From contig CAZXTL010000027.1 of the NCBI GenBank assembly GCA_964643725.1, positions 1 through 29,185 of the forward strand: a stretch of 29,185 bases of DNA, read 5' to 3'. How positions within the stretch are numbered: position 1 is the first letter of the stretch; each line of letters begins with the position of its first letter. Below the pieces are notes generated by a model that saw only the letters and a program-made list of their open reading frames with translations, was not told where the DNA came from and searched no databases. The DNA is from DYQY01 sp964643725. GTDB taxonomy: Bacteria; Margulisbacteria; Riflemargulisbacteria; GWF2-35-9; DYQY01. A program made the position numbers and the translations under genes. Positions 15,526 through 23,431 of this stretch are shown piece after piece.

Positions 15526-17565
15526 ATGGAGATACAGTATGTTAAAGGTGTCGGTCCAGCTTTAGCTAAAAAAATAGAAAAACTAGGGCTATTAACAACT
15601 AAGGACGTACTTTCATTTTTCCCTGCAGCCTATCAGGACAGAAGAAATATCAAAAAAATATATCATCTCGTTCCAGGAGAAGATACTTTTGCAATAGGGA
15701 CAATCTCAAGGGTTTTTGAGTATAAAAAAGGCAAATATCATATCTTAAGTGTGCTTTTAGATGACAGTACTGGTGAGATGCAGGCAACTTGGTTTAATCA
15801 AGCATTTTTGTTGAAACTTTTTAAGCCAGGGTTAAAGGTTCTTGTTTCTGGTAAGATTGAAATCGATCCACTGTCTAGAAAGAAAATGATTAAAGTAAGT
15901 GATCATGAGTTAGTCACTGCTGATAATGTAGATAAGATTATGCCAATATATTCGCTTACTAAAGGCGTTTATCAGAAACAAGTTAGAATGATCGTGGAAA
16001 GGTCATTAAAGTATGAACTTAGAACACTGTTAGACCCTTTACCCAAAGAATTTAGAGAAAAGCATTCCTTGATGAGCTTAAATTATGCAATTTGGTATTT
16101 TCATTACCCAAAAGATAAAGATACTTATCTTTCAGCTAAAAGACGCTTGGTTTTTGAAGATATTTTTTATTTGCAATTAGCACTTATGCTAAATCGTCAA
16201 AAGGATAAAGAGAAGGAAGAAGGAATCTTCTTTGAGGTTAAGAATACTCTCAGTCGTCAGTATTTTGATTCGCTGCCCTATAAGCTTACAGGTGCTCAAA
16301 TAAGAGTAATGGAAGAGGTTAGGGATGACATGAACTCATTAAGACCAATGAATAGAATGGTTCAGGGTGATGTTGGTTCTGGCAAAACAGAGGTAGCCAT
16401 GTCTGCTATTCTTCTTGCAGTCGAGAATGGGTATCAGGTGGCGATAATGGCACCAACTGAGATACTAGCTTATCAGCATTATCAGAAGATGATTCGTTAT
16501 CTGCAACCTTTAGGGATTCGAGTAGAGCTATTAGTGGGGAGTATAACGGCAAAGAGTAAGGACAGGCGACAGTATCTAGTGGCTAATGGTTCTGCTCAAG
16601 TAGCGGTTGGTACTCATGCGCTGATTCAAGATAAAGTTGAGTTTGCTAATCTAGGACTAGCTATTATTGACGAGCAACATCGGTTTGGTGTACTTCAACG
16701 ATCAGCTCTTCGCAAGAAGTCAAAGAGCGGAGAAGCCGACTTGCTAGTCATCACAGCAACCCCAATACCGCGTACTTTAACCCTAACCTTGTATGGTGAT
16801 TTGGATAAGTCTATTCTTGACGAGATGCCTCCAGGGAGAACACCAATTAATACAGAATGGTTAAGGAAAATAAGTAAACCATTGCTCATTAAAATAGATG
16901 AAGAAATCAGCAAAGGGAATCAAGCATATTGGGTTTTTCCATTAGTAGAGGAATCAGAGAAAATAGACCTTAAGGCAGCAACAGAAGGTGCTGAGTTTAT
17001 TAAGGCTAATTATTTCCCTGCAAGGAATATTGGGCTTTTACATGGCAAGATGAAGCAAGAGGAAAAGGATAGAGTTATGAGGGACTATAGGGAGAAGAAG
17101 ATTGATATTCTAGTTGCTACCACTGTTATTGAAGTAGGGGTTGATGTTCCTGATGCCACAATAATGGTTATCGAACACGCAGAGAGGTTTGGCCTGTCTC
17201 AGCTACATCAGCTTAGAGGACGGATAGGCAGAAGTGATAAGCCTTCTTTTTGTTATTTAATAAGTACCTCCAAGACAGAGATATCTCAGAAGAGGATAGG
17301 GGCGTTAGTTGCTACAACTAATGGCTTTGAGTTAGCTGAGGTTGATTTGGAGTTAAGAGGTCCAGGCGATTATTTTGGAGCTAAACAAAGTGGCCTGCCA
17401 ACTATGCTTGTAGCAAATCTTATTAAAGACGAGAAAATGATTCATGAGTCCAGGAAAATAGCGCTTGAAGTAATTGAACAGCAAGATAATCCAGAGTATC
17501 AGTCTGTTTTTGATGAGATGTATAGCAGGCCTAGTTTGTTTATTGGGAAAGAAGGAATGAATTAA
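15526..17565 (+). CDS. recG: ATP-dependent DNA helicase RecG
   Basis: A helicase that remodels stalled forks and branched DNA. The N-terminal wedge/OB domain begins with IQYVKGVGPALAKKIEKLG and FFPAAYQDRR. The SF2 core has Walker A QGDVGSGKT at about 280-288 and the DEQH box at about 382-385 followed by RFGVLQR. TATPIPRTL and motif VI QLRGRIGRS are near 562-570. The C-terminal segment ELRGPGDYFGAKQSGLP is typical of RecG. Length (679 residues) is normal. A TTG at 15523 is in frame one codon earlier; the ATG is preferred. No terminator follows, only palindromic repeats. Confidence 0.96.
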   Translation: MEIQYVKGVGPALAKKIEKLGLLTTKDVLSFFPAAYQDRRNIKKIYHLVPGEDTFAIGTISRVFEYKKGKYHILSVLLDDSTGEMQATWFNQAFLLKLFKPGLKVLVSGKIEIDPLSRKKMIKVSDHELVTADNVDKIMPIYSLTKGVYQKQVRMIVERSLKYELRTLLDPLPKEFREKHSLMSLNYAIWYFHYPKDKDTYLSAKRRLVFEDIFYLQLALMLNRQKDKEKEEGIFFEVKNTLSRQYFDSLPYKLTGAQIRVMEEVRDDMNSLRPMNRMVQGDVGSGKTEVAMSAILLAVENGYQVAIMAPTEILAYQHYQKMIRYLQPLGIRVELLVGSITAKSKDRRQYLVANGSAQVAVGTHALIQDKVEFANLGLAIIDEQHRFGVLQRSALRKKSKSGEADLLVITATPIPRTLTLTLYGDLDKSILDEMPPGRTPINTEWLRKISKPLLIKIDEEISKGNQAYWVFPLVEESEKIDLKAATEGAEFIKANYFPARNIGLLHGKMKQEEKDRVMRDYREKKIDILVATTVIEVGVDVPDATIMVIEHAERFGLSQLHQLRGRIGRSDKPSFCYLISTSKTEISQKRIGALVATTNGFELAEVDLELRGPGDYFGAKQSGLPTMLVANLIKDEKMIHESRKIALEVIEQQDNPEYQSVFDEMYSRPSLFIGKEGMN

Positions 17566-17703
17566 CCTCTCCCCGCATAAGACACATTTATTTGCTTAGG
17601 AACTAGGATGCTTCGACCCTCTCCGTTTCATAAATGAAATGGAGAGGGTAACGGCACTAATCATTATTCAAAGATACTTATTACTTCCGTGGGAGAGGGT
17701 GTG
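17564..17703. repeat. CCTCTCC dispersed repeat, copy II, with 16-bp hairpin
   Basis: AACCTCTCCCCGCATAA (17564-17580) overlaps the recG stop. A hairpin at 17616-17649 has 16-base arms that match except for one G/T pair and a two-base loop, with ACCCTCTCC outermost. GGGAGAGGGT at 17691-17700 closes the element as an inverted copy. No U-tract follows the hairpin, so it is not a standard terminator. Confidence 0.7.
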
Positions 17704-17765
17704 TAATTTACTATTGCCATCCTTTTTGCTAAAACGTACAATAAATTCAGATTAAATTAAAGTCT

Positions 17766-17806
17766 CACCCTTTAGGGGGAGATGTCACATAGTGACAGAG
17801 GGGGTT
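17766..17806. repeat. Palindromic repeat just upstream of the YqeY gene
   Basis: CACCCTTTAGGGGGAGA is followed by a perfect hairpin TGTCAC-ATA-GTGACA (17783-17797) and then GAGGGGG. The terminal G-rich tract (17798-17804) lies at Shine-Dalgarno distance from the ATG at 17811, so the repeat seems to provide the RBS. Similar CACCC/GGGGGAGA palindromes are known as dispersed intergenic repeats in many bacteria. Confidence 0.55.
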
Positions 17807-17810
17807 AATT

Positions 17811-18245
17811 ATGAGTATATATTTAAAATTATCCGAAGATATGAAGACAGCGATGAAGACAAAAGATTCCAAGACGCTTGAAGTTTTAAGGATGATGAAG
17901 TCCAAAATAATGACAGTCGATGCTAGGGGAGAACTTTCCGATGAAGAGATTATTAAGATTTTAGGTACCTACGAAAAGAATCTTAAAGATGCATTGCAAT
18001 TATCAGTTGATAACAACAGAGCAGAGTCAGTAGAGGAGCTTAAAGTTGAGCTTGAAGTAGTTTCCAGATATCTTCCAAAGAAACTTTCTAAAGATGAAAC
18101 AGCTAAGTTAGTGGATGAAGTAATAGCAGAGCTTGGTGCTACTAGCAAAAAAGAAATGGGCAAGGTTATGGGTGGAGTAATGAAAAAAGGTCTTCCCGTA
18201 GACAGCCAATTGGTTAAAGAATTAGTAGAAAGCAAATTAGTTTGA
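17811..18245 (+). CDS. GatB/YqeY domain protein
   Basis: A 144-residue protein of the YqeY family, related to the tail domain of the amidotransferase subunit GatB. Typical features are the N-terminal helical part with MKTKDSKTLEVLRMMKSKI, the central VSRYLPKKLS, and the C-terminal KEMGKVMGGVMKK. Members are suggested to bind tRNA, but their function is not settled. Length is standard. The TGA overlaps the TTG start of the next gene (TTGA), so the two are translationally coupled. Confidence 0.92.
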   Translation: MSIYLKLSEDMKTAMKTKDSKTLEVLRMMKSKIMTVDARGELSDEEIIKILGTYEKNLKDALQLSVDNNRAESVEELKVELEVVSRYLPKKLSKDETAKLVDEVIAELGATSKKEMGKVMGGVMKKGLPVDSQLVKELVESKLV

Positions 18246-19324
18246 AGAAACTCCTTCTTTTCTTATTAATTAGTTTTGTTTTTTCTGTAACACCAGACAT
18301 ATCTGAAGTTATAGAAATACCGATAATAGATACAGGCAATCTTTTTATAAGTCCAAGTATTCAACTTGCAAATACTGGTAGTCAGTTTGTTAGTGCTGAT
18401 GAACAGTTATTTATTAATGCCGAGCAAGTTTTTACTCTCAATGAAGTTGTGCCTAATAAAGAAAATGTAATGTCACATTTTGATGAGAATTCTGATGTGA
18501 AATCTGCTCGTCCAGGTAAAGTGAATACTAATATTAAAACGGATATTGCCATTATGATTGATTGCAATAATGGGGATGTTCTTTTCGAGAAGAATGCAGA
18601 TAAGTATTGGTCAGCAGCATCTTTAACTAAGGTATTTTTGCTTTATTTAATTATGGATAAAGTAGATAAAGGAGAAATAGATTTAGATGAATATATAGAC
18701 ATTGAGGATGAAGCATGGTTAGGTAATATGCCAGCAGATGCTACAACCATGCATCTTGAGCAAGGACAAAGAGTTACTTATAGGCAATTAATACAAGGTC
18801 TTTCTATCGTGTCAGCAAATGATGCTGCTTATTTGTTTGTAAATAAGTTATTTGGAGGCAAGGACAATTATGCTAAGACCGTCAATTTATTTTTAGCAAA
18901 TCATGGCTATAATCAGTTACATGTTGAAGAGCCATCAGGGATAAGCAACTTCAATAGAATAACTGCCAGACAATTTGCTTCCTTTTGTAATTTATATATA
19001 GATAAAAATGCAAAGTGGTTAGAAACACTACATTCTGTGCCATCTTTTACTTATCCGCTCAAAGAGAATTTAGTTGATGGAAGAAAGTATAAATACAAGG
19101 CAGTAACTAGGAATAATACTAATACTTTGCTTGGCAAATATGACGGGGTTGATGGTTTAAAAACAGGTTATTTGTCTGTGTCAGGTTTTAATATTGTTGC
19201 TACTGCAAAAAGAAATGGAAAGCGTTTGCTTGTTGTACTGCTTGGTGGGGCAAAGGGTAAGCCAAATTTGATAGAAGATGCAAAGAAGTTGTTTGATAAA
19301 GGGTTTGAACAGTTCAATAAGTAG
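18242..19324 (+). CDS. D-alanyl-D-alanine carboxypeptidase (DacA/DacF type, S11 serine peptidase)
   Basis: A 360-residue penicillin-binding DD-peptidase that trims the terminal D-Ala of peptidoglycan stem peptides. It starts at TTG with signal peptide KKLLLFLLISFVFS. A low-complexity linker of about 90 residues precedes the catalytic domain. The three active-site motifs are intact: S127-L-T-K130, S191-A-N193 and K307-T-G309. The C-terminal part is short; the protein ends soon after the transpeptidase-fold domain. It therefore lacks the beta-rich C-terminal domain and amphipathic anchor of E. coli PBP5. It may be soluble in the periplasm, or held by an uncleaved signal helix. The start overlaps the upstream stop by four bases. 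A repeat-rich intergenic region follows. Confidence 0.92.
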   Translation: MKKLLLFLLISFVFSVTPDISEVIEIPIIDTGNLFISPSIQLANTGSQFVSADEQLFINAEQVFTLNEVVPNKENVMSHFDENSDVKSARPGKVNTNIKTDIAIMIDCNNGDVLFEKNADKYWSAASLTKVFLLYLIMDKVDKGEIDLDEYIDIEDEAWLGNMPADATTMHLEQGQRVTYRQLIQGLSIVSANDAAYLFVNKLFGGKDNYAKTVNLFLANHGYNQLHVEEPSGISNFNRITARQFASFCNLYIDKNAKWLETLHSVPSFTYPLKENLVDGRKYKYKAVTRNNTNTLLGKYDGVDGLKTGYLSVSGFNIVATAKRNGKRLLVVLLGGAKGKPNLIEDAKKLFDKGFEQFNK

Positions 19325-19345
19325 TTAATATATTTTACTTTCATC

Positions 19346-19529
19346 GTCATTCCCGCGTAGGCGGGAATCCATTCCTAAAACTGAATTTTTATAGAAAGTT
19401 AATTAAAGAAATGAATACTAGATTCCCGCTTTCCAGACTGAGTCATAATGTCATCCTCTGGCTTGACCAGAGGATCCAGTAAAACGAAAAGCTTCGCAAA
19501 TATTGGATTCCCTTTTTCAAGGGAATGAC
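19346..19529. mobile_element. MITE/BIME-like element 1 bounded by inverted GTCAT hairpins
   Basis: The outer ends are GTCATTCCC...GGGAATCCA (19346-19371) and its inverted counterpart TGGATTCCC...GGGAATGAC (19504-19529). Both contain ATTCCC-N8-GGGAAT (19349-19368 and 19507-19526). Inside lies a third hairpin of a related type (19449-19479: 9-bp stem, CTTGA loop) and a degenerate half (GATTCCCGC at 19421). No transposase is encoded, so mobility is inferred only from the symmetry. Confidence 0.6.
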
Positions 19530-19620
19530 TTAAGGGAAGTTAGGCAGACTCAACGTGTTCTGGGTTGGCTAATGATAATCTTAAAAAGTTGCCAATTTTA
19601 GTTGAGGTTAAACGTATAGG

Positions 19621-19640
19621 TGTTACTTCTCATAGTAACA
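19621..19640. promoter_or_regulatory. 7-bp inverted repeat upstream of the aro promoter
   Basis: TGTTACT-TCTCAT-AGTAACA, a perfect dyad ending seven bases before the -35. This position suits an operator or activator site. The binding protein is unknown. Confidence 0.35.
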
Positions 19641-19646
19641 TTTAAG

Positions 19647-19675
19647 CTTACAATTATATTAAAAAGTGTTATAAT
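19647..19675 (+). promoter_or_regulatory. Promoter of the aromatic amino acid operon
   Basis: -35 CTTACA (19647-19652), a 17-base spacer and -10 TATAAT (19670-19675) within TGTTATAAT. No leader peptide, T-box or attenuator is visible in the short leader. Confidence 0.65.
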
Positions 19676-19708
19676 CCTGACAACATAATGTGATGAGGAG
19701 TATTTAAA

Positions 19709-20527
19709 GTGAATAAACTTAAGCTTGGTGGATTAGATAGTCAAAAAACAAGAACGATCGTAAAGGTCGGTAATGTAGAGATTGGTAAGGACTTAGTTCT
19801 TATCGCTGGGCCATGTAGTGTGGAATCAGAAGAACAGATTGTAGATACAGCAATTAAAGTAAAAGCAGCCGGAGCGAATATGCTTCGTGGTGGAGCTTTT
19901 AAGCCTAGAACCTCACCTTATGATTTCCAAGGTCTTGGCCTTAAAGGACTTAAGTATTTAGAGAAAGCTAAACAAGCGTCTGGGCTACCAGTAGTTACAG
20001 AAGTAATTGATCCTCGTGATGTTTCTTGGGTTTGTGAATATGCCGATGTTCTTCAGATTGGTGCTAGAAACATGCAGAATTTTTCTCTTTTAAAAGAAGT
20101 TGGTAAAGCAAATAAGCCTGTGCTTTTAAAAAGAGGAATGTATTCTACTTTAGCTGAGTGGCTAAATTGTGCGGAATATATTTTAGCAGAAGGCAATCCA
20201 AACGTTATTCTGTGTGAGAGAGGTATCAGGACCTTTGAAACTTATACTAGAAATACTCTGGATTTGAGTATTGTTCCTGCGGTTAAGGAAATAACCCATT
20301 TGCCAATACTCGTTGACCCATCGCATGGAACAGGCAGAAAGAGTTTAATAGCACCAATGTCTTTTGCTGCAATTGCTGCAGGGGCCGATGGTCTTATTAT
20401 TGAGGTGCATAACAACCCTTGTGAAGCTTTATGTGATAAAGATCAGGCACTTATTCCAGAAGAGTTTCAATCAATAGCCGAGGCTGTTTATAAGATTCGT
20501 GAGTGCATGAGAGAGATTTCAAAATAG
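19709..20527 (+). CDS. aroF: 3-deoxy-7-phosphoheptulonate synthase (DAHP synthase, type I-beta)
   Basis: Condenses phosphoenolpyruvate and erythrose 4-phosphate, the first step of the shikimate pathway. The 272-residue protein carries AGPCSVES (33-40), LRGGAFKPRTSP (59-70), QIGARNMQN, LLKRG, ILCERGIRTFETYTRNTLDL and LVDPSHGTGRK, all typical of the I-beta (KDO8P-synthase-like) class. It is nearly the bare catalytic barrel, with no N-terminal ferredoxin-like domain and no fused chorismate mutase, so the known built-in feedback domains are absent. GTG start, RBS GAGGAG eight bases upstream. It is the first gene of a seven-gene operon; aroB begins three bases after its stop. Confidence 0.95.
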   Translation: MNKLKLGGLDSQKTRTIVKVGNVEIGKDLVLIAGPCSVESEEQIVDTAIKVKAAGANMLRGGAFKPRTSPYDFQGLGLKGLKYLEKAKQASGLPVVTEVIDPRDVSWVCEYADVLQIGARNMQNFSLLKEVGKANKPVLLKRGMYSTLAEWLNCAEYILAEGNPNVILCERGIRTFETYTRNTLDLSIVPAVKEITHLPILVDPSHGTGRKSLIAPMSFAAIAAGADGLIIEVHNNPCEALCDKDQALIPEEFQSIAEAVYKIRECMREISK

Positions 20528-20530
20528 CGA

Positions 20531-21568
20531 ATGAGACAGCTATCTGTAAAAGGACTACAGGGCTCTTCTGAAATATTTATAGGAGAGAGACTGTCCAATT
20601 TAACAAAATTTCTTCCAAGTACTAATGTTTTAATCATAACTGATGAAACAGTCAAAGGTTTGTACGGCCATCTTTTTCCTAAATTTTCTATTATAGAATT
20701 AGCAGAGGCTGAAACTTCAAAGACACTAGAGACAGTCCAAACAGCAGTTTCCAAGATGCTAGAACTTGGCGTTGATAGAAGTTGGTTTATTGTAGCCATC
20801 GGTGGCGGTATTGTTTGTGACGTGGCTGGTTTTATCGCTTCTATTTATATGAGAGGCATTCGTTTCGGATTTGTTTCAACTACCTTACTTTCACAGGTAG
20901 ATGCCAGTGTTGGTGGCAAGAATGGAGTAAACTTTGAGGGATATAAAAATATATTAGGAGTATTTGCTCAACCTGAGTTTGTTATTTGTGATACTTTTCT
21001 TTTAGACACGCTCAGTGATGATGATATCCTTTGTGGAATTGCGGAGATCATTAAACATGCGTTGATAGCTGACGAGAAAATGTTTTCCCTGCTTGAGTCA
21101 GAAAAAGAGGATATTCTCTTTCTAGAGAATGAACTTGTCGAGGAATTAGTTTATAGGTCAATAAGTATTAAATCTTCTATAGTAAATGAAGATGAACGTG
21201 AACAAGGGAAGAGGAAGCTTCTTAATTTTGGACATACATTGGGACATGCTATTGAAAAGGTTTGTGGTGTTCCTCATGGACAATCAGTAGCTATTGGAAT
21301 GAAGTATGCTGTTAAGTTGTCTGTGAATAAAGGGTATTTACAAGAAAGTATTGCGGATAGAATTATTGTGTTAATTGATAGCTATGGATTTCCTCAAATA
21401 TATGTTGATGAAGATAAGTTAATTTTAGCTATGTTAAAGGATAAAAAGAAAGAAGGCGAAGATATATCTTTTATATATCTAAAGGATATAGGCGTGCCGA
21501 TTATTAGAAAAATAGCTTTTAAAGATTTTAAGGAGGATATTCATGAATTGTTTAAGTATAGCGTTTGA
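20531..21568 (+). CDS. aroB: 3-dehydroquinate synthase
   Basis: Converts DAHP to 3-dehydroquinate using NAD and a divalent metal. The 345-residue protein has the nucleotide-binding GGGIVCDVAGF (91-101) and STTLLSQVDASVGGKNGVN. It also has the metal-ligand segment GIAEIIKHALI and LLNFGHTLGHAIE. Length is normal. The last 26 bases overlap aroD, whose RBS AGGAGG (21531-21536) lies inside aroB, indicating coupled translation. It ends at TGA. Confidence 0.96.
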   Translation: MRQLSVKGLQGSSEIFIGERLSNLTKFLPSTNVLIITDETVKGLYGHLFPKFSIIELAEAETSKTLETVQTAVSKMLELGVDRSWFIVAIGGGIVCDVAGFIASIYMRGIRFGFVSTTLLSQVDASVGGKNGVNFEGYKNILGVFAQPEFVICDTFLLDTLSDDDILCGIAEIIKHALIADEKMFSLLESEKEDILFLENELVEELVYRSISIKSSIVNEDEREQGKRKLLNFGHTLGHAIEKVCGVPHGQSVAIGMKYAVKLSVNKGYLQESIADRIIVLIDSYGFPQIYVDEDKLILAMLKDKKKEGEDISFIYLKDIGVPIIRKIAFKDFKEDIHELFKYSV

Positions 21569-22178
21569 ATCAGTAGATAAATGCTTAGATGCAGTTATTG
21601 GTTTTGAGATAGTTGAATATAGATTAGATAAGATAGCGTTTGGAAGCAGGATAAAAGATTTATTCGCAGTTAAAGCACAGACTGTTGCTACCTATAGACA
21701 AGTAGAGGGAGTTTCAGAAAAGGATAGAATTGACGTTTTAAAACAGGCAATTACCTCAGGTGCAACCTATGTGGATATTGAGATTGAGAATAGCGAAACG
21801 TATAAGTCAGAACTTATGGAATATGCTCGCAAAAAGGGTACAAAAATAATTATTTCTTATCATGATTTTCAGAAAACTCCACTTATTCGTGAGCTTGAAC
21901 AGTTACTTACTTGGGCTGGAGAATATAATGCGGATATTATTAAGATAGCTTGTATGGTGAATGATAAAAAAGACGTTGCCAGACTTTTGTCTTTATATGA
22001 TAGTGACCTTTCTTTGATTGTGATTGGGATGGGTGAATTAGGTAAAGTTACTAGAATAGCATCAGTATTACTCGGAGCACCTTTTACTTTTGTTTCTTTT
22101 GATAAGGATAACAAAACAGCTGTGGGACAATTATCAGCAGAACAGCTTGAGGATATCTTAAAAAGGATTAGAGCTTAG
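21543..22178 (+). CDS. aroD: 3-dehydroquinate dehydratase, type I
   Basis: Dehydrates 3-dehydroquinate to 3-dehydroshikimate through a Schiff base. The 211-residue class I enzyme has EYRLD (25-29), the catalytic His107 in ISYHDF and the Schiff-base Lys134 in IIKIA. GMGELGKVTRI comes near the end. It is slightly shorter than typical type I enzymes (about 220-250), mainly at the N-terminus. The TAG overlaps the aroA GTG by one base. Confidence 0.95.
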   Translation: MNCLSIAFESVDKCLDAVIGFEIVEYRLDKIAFGSRIKDLFAVKAQTVATYRQVEGVSEKDRIDVLKQAITSGATYVDIEIENSETYKSELMEYARKKGTKIIISYHDFQKTPLIRELEQLLTWAGEYNADIIKIACMVNDKKDVARLLSLYDSDLSLIVIGMGELGKVTRIASVLLGAPFTFVSFDKDNKTAVGQLSAEQLEDILKRIRA

Positions 22179-23431
22179 TGAAAAAAGTTGTTTCGCGTTC
22201 AGAGATAAAAGGGTCATTAACGACACCTACTTCTAAAAGTTATCTTCAGCGGGCACTTGCCATGGCTCTTCTTGCTAAGGGAAAGTCAGTAATCCTTTAT
22301 CCTAATTATTGTGATGATGTACTTGCAGCTATTAATGTTATTCAAGACCTAGGTGCAGATGTTAAGGTTGAATCCGATAGAATAGTCATTAAAAGTGAGG
22401 GAGAAGTTATTCCTACTGTTTCAGATGTTAATTGTGGTGAGTCAGGGCTTTGTGCCAGGATGTTCTCTCCAATTATTGCTTTATCAGGCAGAGAGATGAC
22501 CTTGCGTGTGGAAGGTTCACTTAAGAAAAGAACGCTTAATATGGTTCAGGATGCGCTTTTATATCTAGGAGTTGAATGTAGCTCAGAGCAGGGGTTTGCT
22601 CCAATGATTATTAAAGGCCCTATAGAGCCTTCCGAGATAGAAGTTGATGGTTCGGTTAGCTCTCAGTTGTTAACAGGTTTATTAATAGCTTTAACTAAAG
22701 CAGAGGGAATATCAGTTGTTAAGGTTAGCAATTTAAAAAGTAAGCCTTATATTGATATGACTTTAGACATAATAGAATATTTTGGTGGCAAGATAGATAA
22801 TAATAATTATGAGGTTTTTACTGTTAATGGCGATCAGTCTTTTAGCGCAAAGAAATATAGAGCAGAAGGCGATTGGAGTGCTGCTGCCTTTTTGCTTACA
22901 GCAGGTGCTGTTAGTGGTTGTATAGAGTTATCTGGTCTTAATCTTGATTCAAAGCAAGCGGATAGAGCAATATTAGAGGTACTAGAACTCGTTGGCGCAG
23001 AGGTTTTGACTGACGGTGATAGTGTACTCGTAACAAAAAACGAACTAAAGTCTTTTAGCTTTGATGCTACGGATTGCCCAGACCTTTTTCCTCCATTAGT
23101 AGCTTTAGCCGCCAATTGTGTTGGTGAATCAAGGATAACAGGTGTCAGCAGACTTAAACATAAGGAAAGCGATAGAGGTTTGGTTTTGAAGGAAGAGTTT
23201 GCAAAGCTAGGTGTTGAAGTTGTTATAGAAGATAATACAATGATTGTAAAAGGTGGTAAGATAAAAGGAGGAAACGTTTTTTCTCATGAAGATCATCGGA
23301 TAGCGATGGCTACTGCTGTTGCCGGACTTAATGCGGAGAGCTCGGTTATAATAGAAGGTACGGAATGTGTAAGCAAGTCCTATCCTGAGTTCTTTGAAGA
23401 TCTTAAAGACATAGGAGGTAATGTGGAATGA
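22178..23431 (+). CDS. aroA: 3-phosphoshikimate 1-carboxyvinyltransferase (EPSP synthase)
   Basis: Transfers enolpyruvyl from PEP to shikimate 3-phosphate. It is a 417-residue two-domain protein. TPTSKSYLQRA (16-26) corresponds to the conserved P-x-S-K-S-x-x-x-R segment. NCGESGLCARM, EGDWSAAAFLL, RLKHKESDRG and SHEDHRIAMA are present. The usual GNAGTAMR-type glyphosate-contact loop reads NCGESGLCAR, as in the class with GESGLxxR. The GTG start overlaps the aroD stop by one base, and the TGA overlaps the aroC ATG (ATGA). Confidence 0.95.
   Translation: MKKVVSRSEIKGSLTTPTSKSYLQRALAMALLAKGKSVILYPNYCDDVLAAINVIQDLGADVKVESDRIVIKSEGEVIPTVSDVNCGESGLCARMFSPIIALSGREMTLRVEGSLKKRTLNMVQDALLYLGVECSSEQGFAPMIIKGPIEPSEIEVDGSVSSQLLTGLLIALTKAEGISVVKVSNLKSKPYIDMTLDIIEYFGGKIDNNNYEVFTVNGDQSFSAKKYRAEGDWSAAAFLLTAGAVSGCIELSGLNLDSKQADRAILEVLELVGAEVLTDGDSVLVTKNELKSFSFDATDCPDLFPPLVALAANCVGESRITGVSRLKHKESDRGLVLKEEFAKLGVEVVIEDNTMIVKGGKIKGGNVFSHEDHRIAMATAVAGLNAESSVIIEGTECVSKSYPEFFEDLKDIGGNVE

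Larger units (their letters stand above)
19325..19708. other. 384-base intergenic region: palindromic element, inverted repeat and aro promoter
   Basis: No gene is seen. Positions 19346-19529 hold the hairpin-bounded element. From 19530 to 19620 nothing is recognised. A 7-bp inverted repeat (19621-19640), the promoter (19647-19675) and an RBS GAGGAG (19695-19700) lead into the GTG at 19709. Confidence 0.8.

Noticed and set aside
17616..17649. Long hairpin as intrinsic terminator of recG
   Set aside because: The stem is strong but no U-tract follows on either side; it fits a dispersed repeat better.
19530..19708. T-box, riboswitch or leader-peptide attenuator ahead of the aro operon
   Set aside because: The leader after the promoter is only about 30 bases, with no leader ORF or terminator pair.
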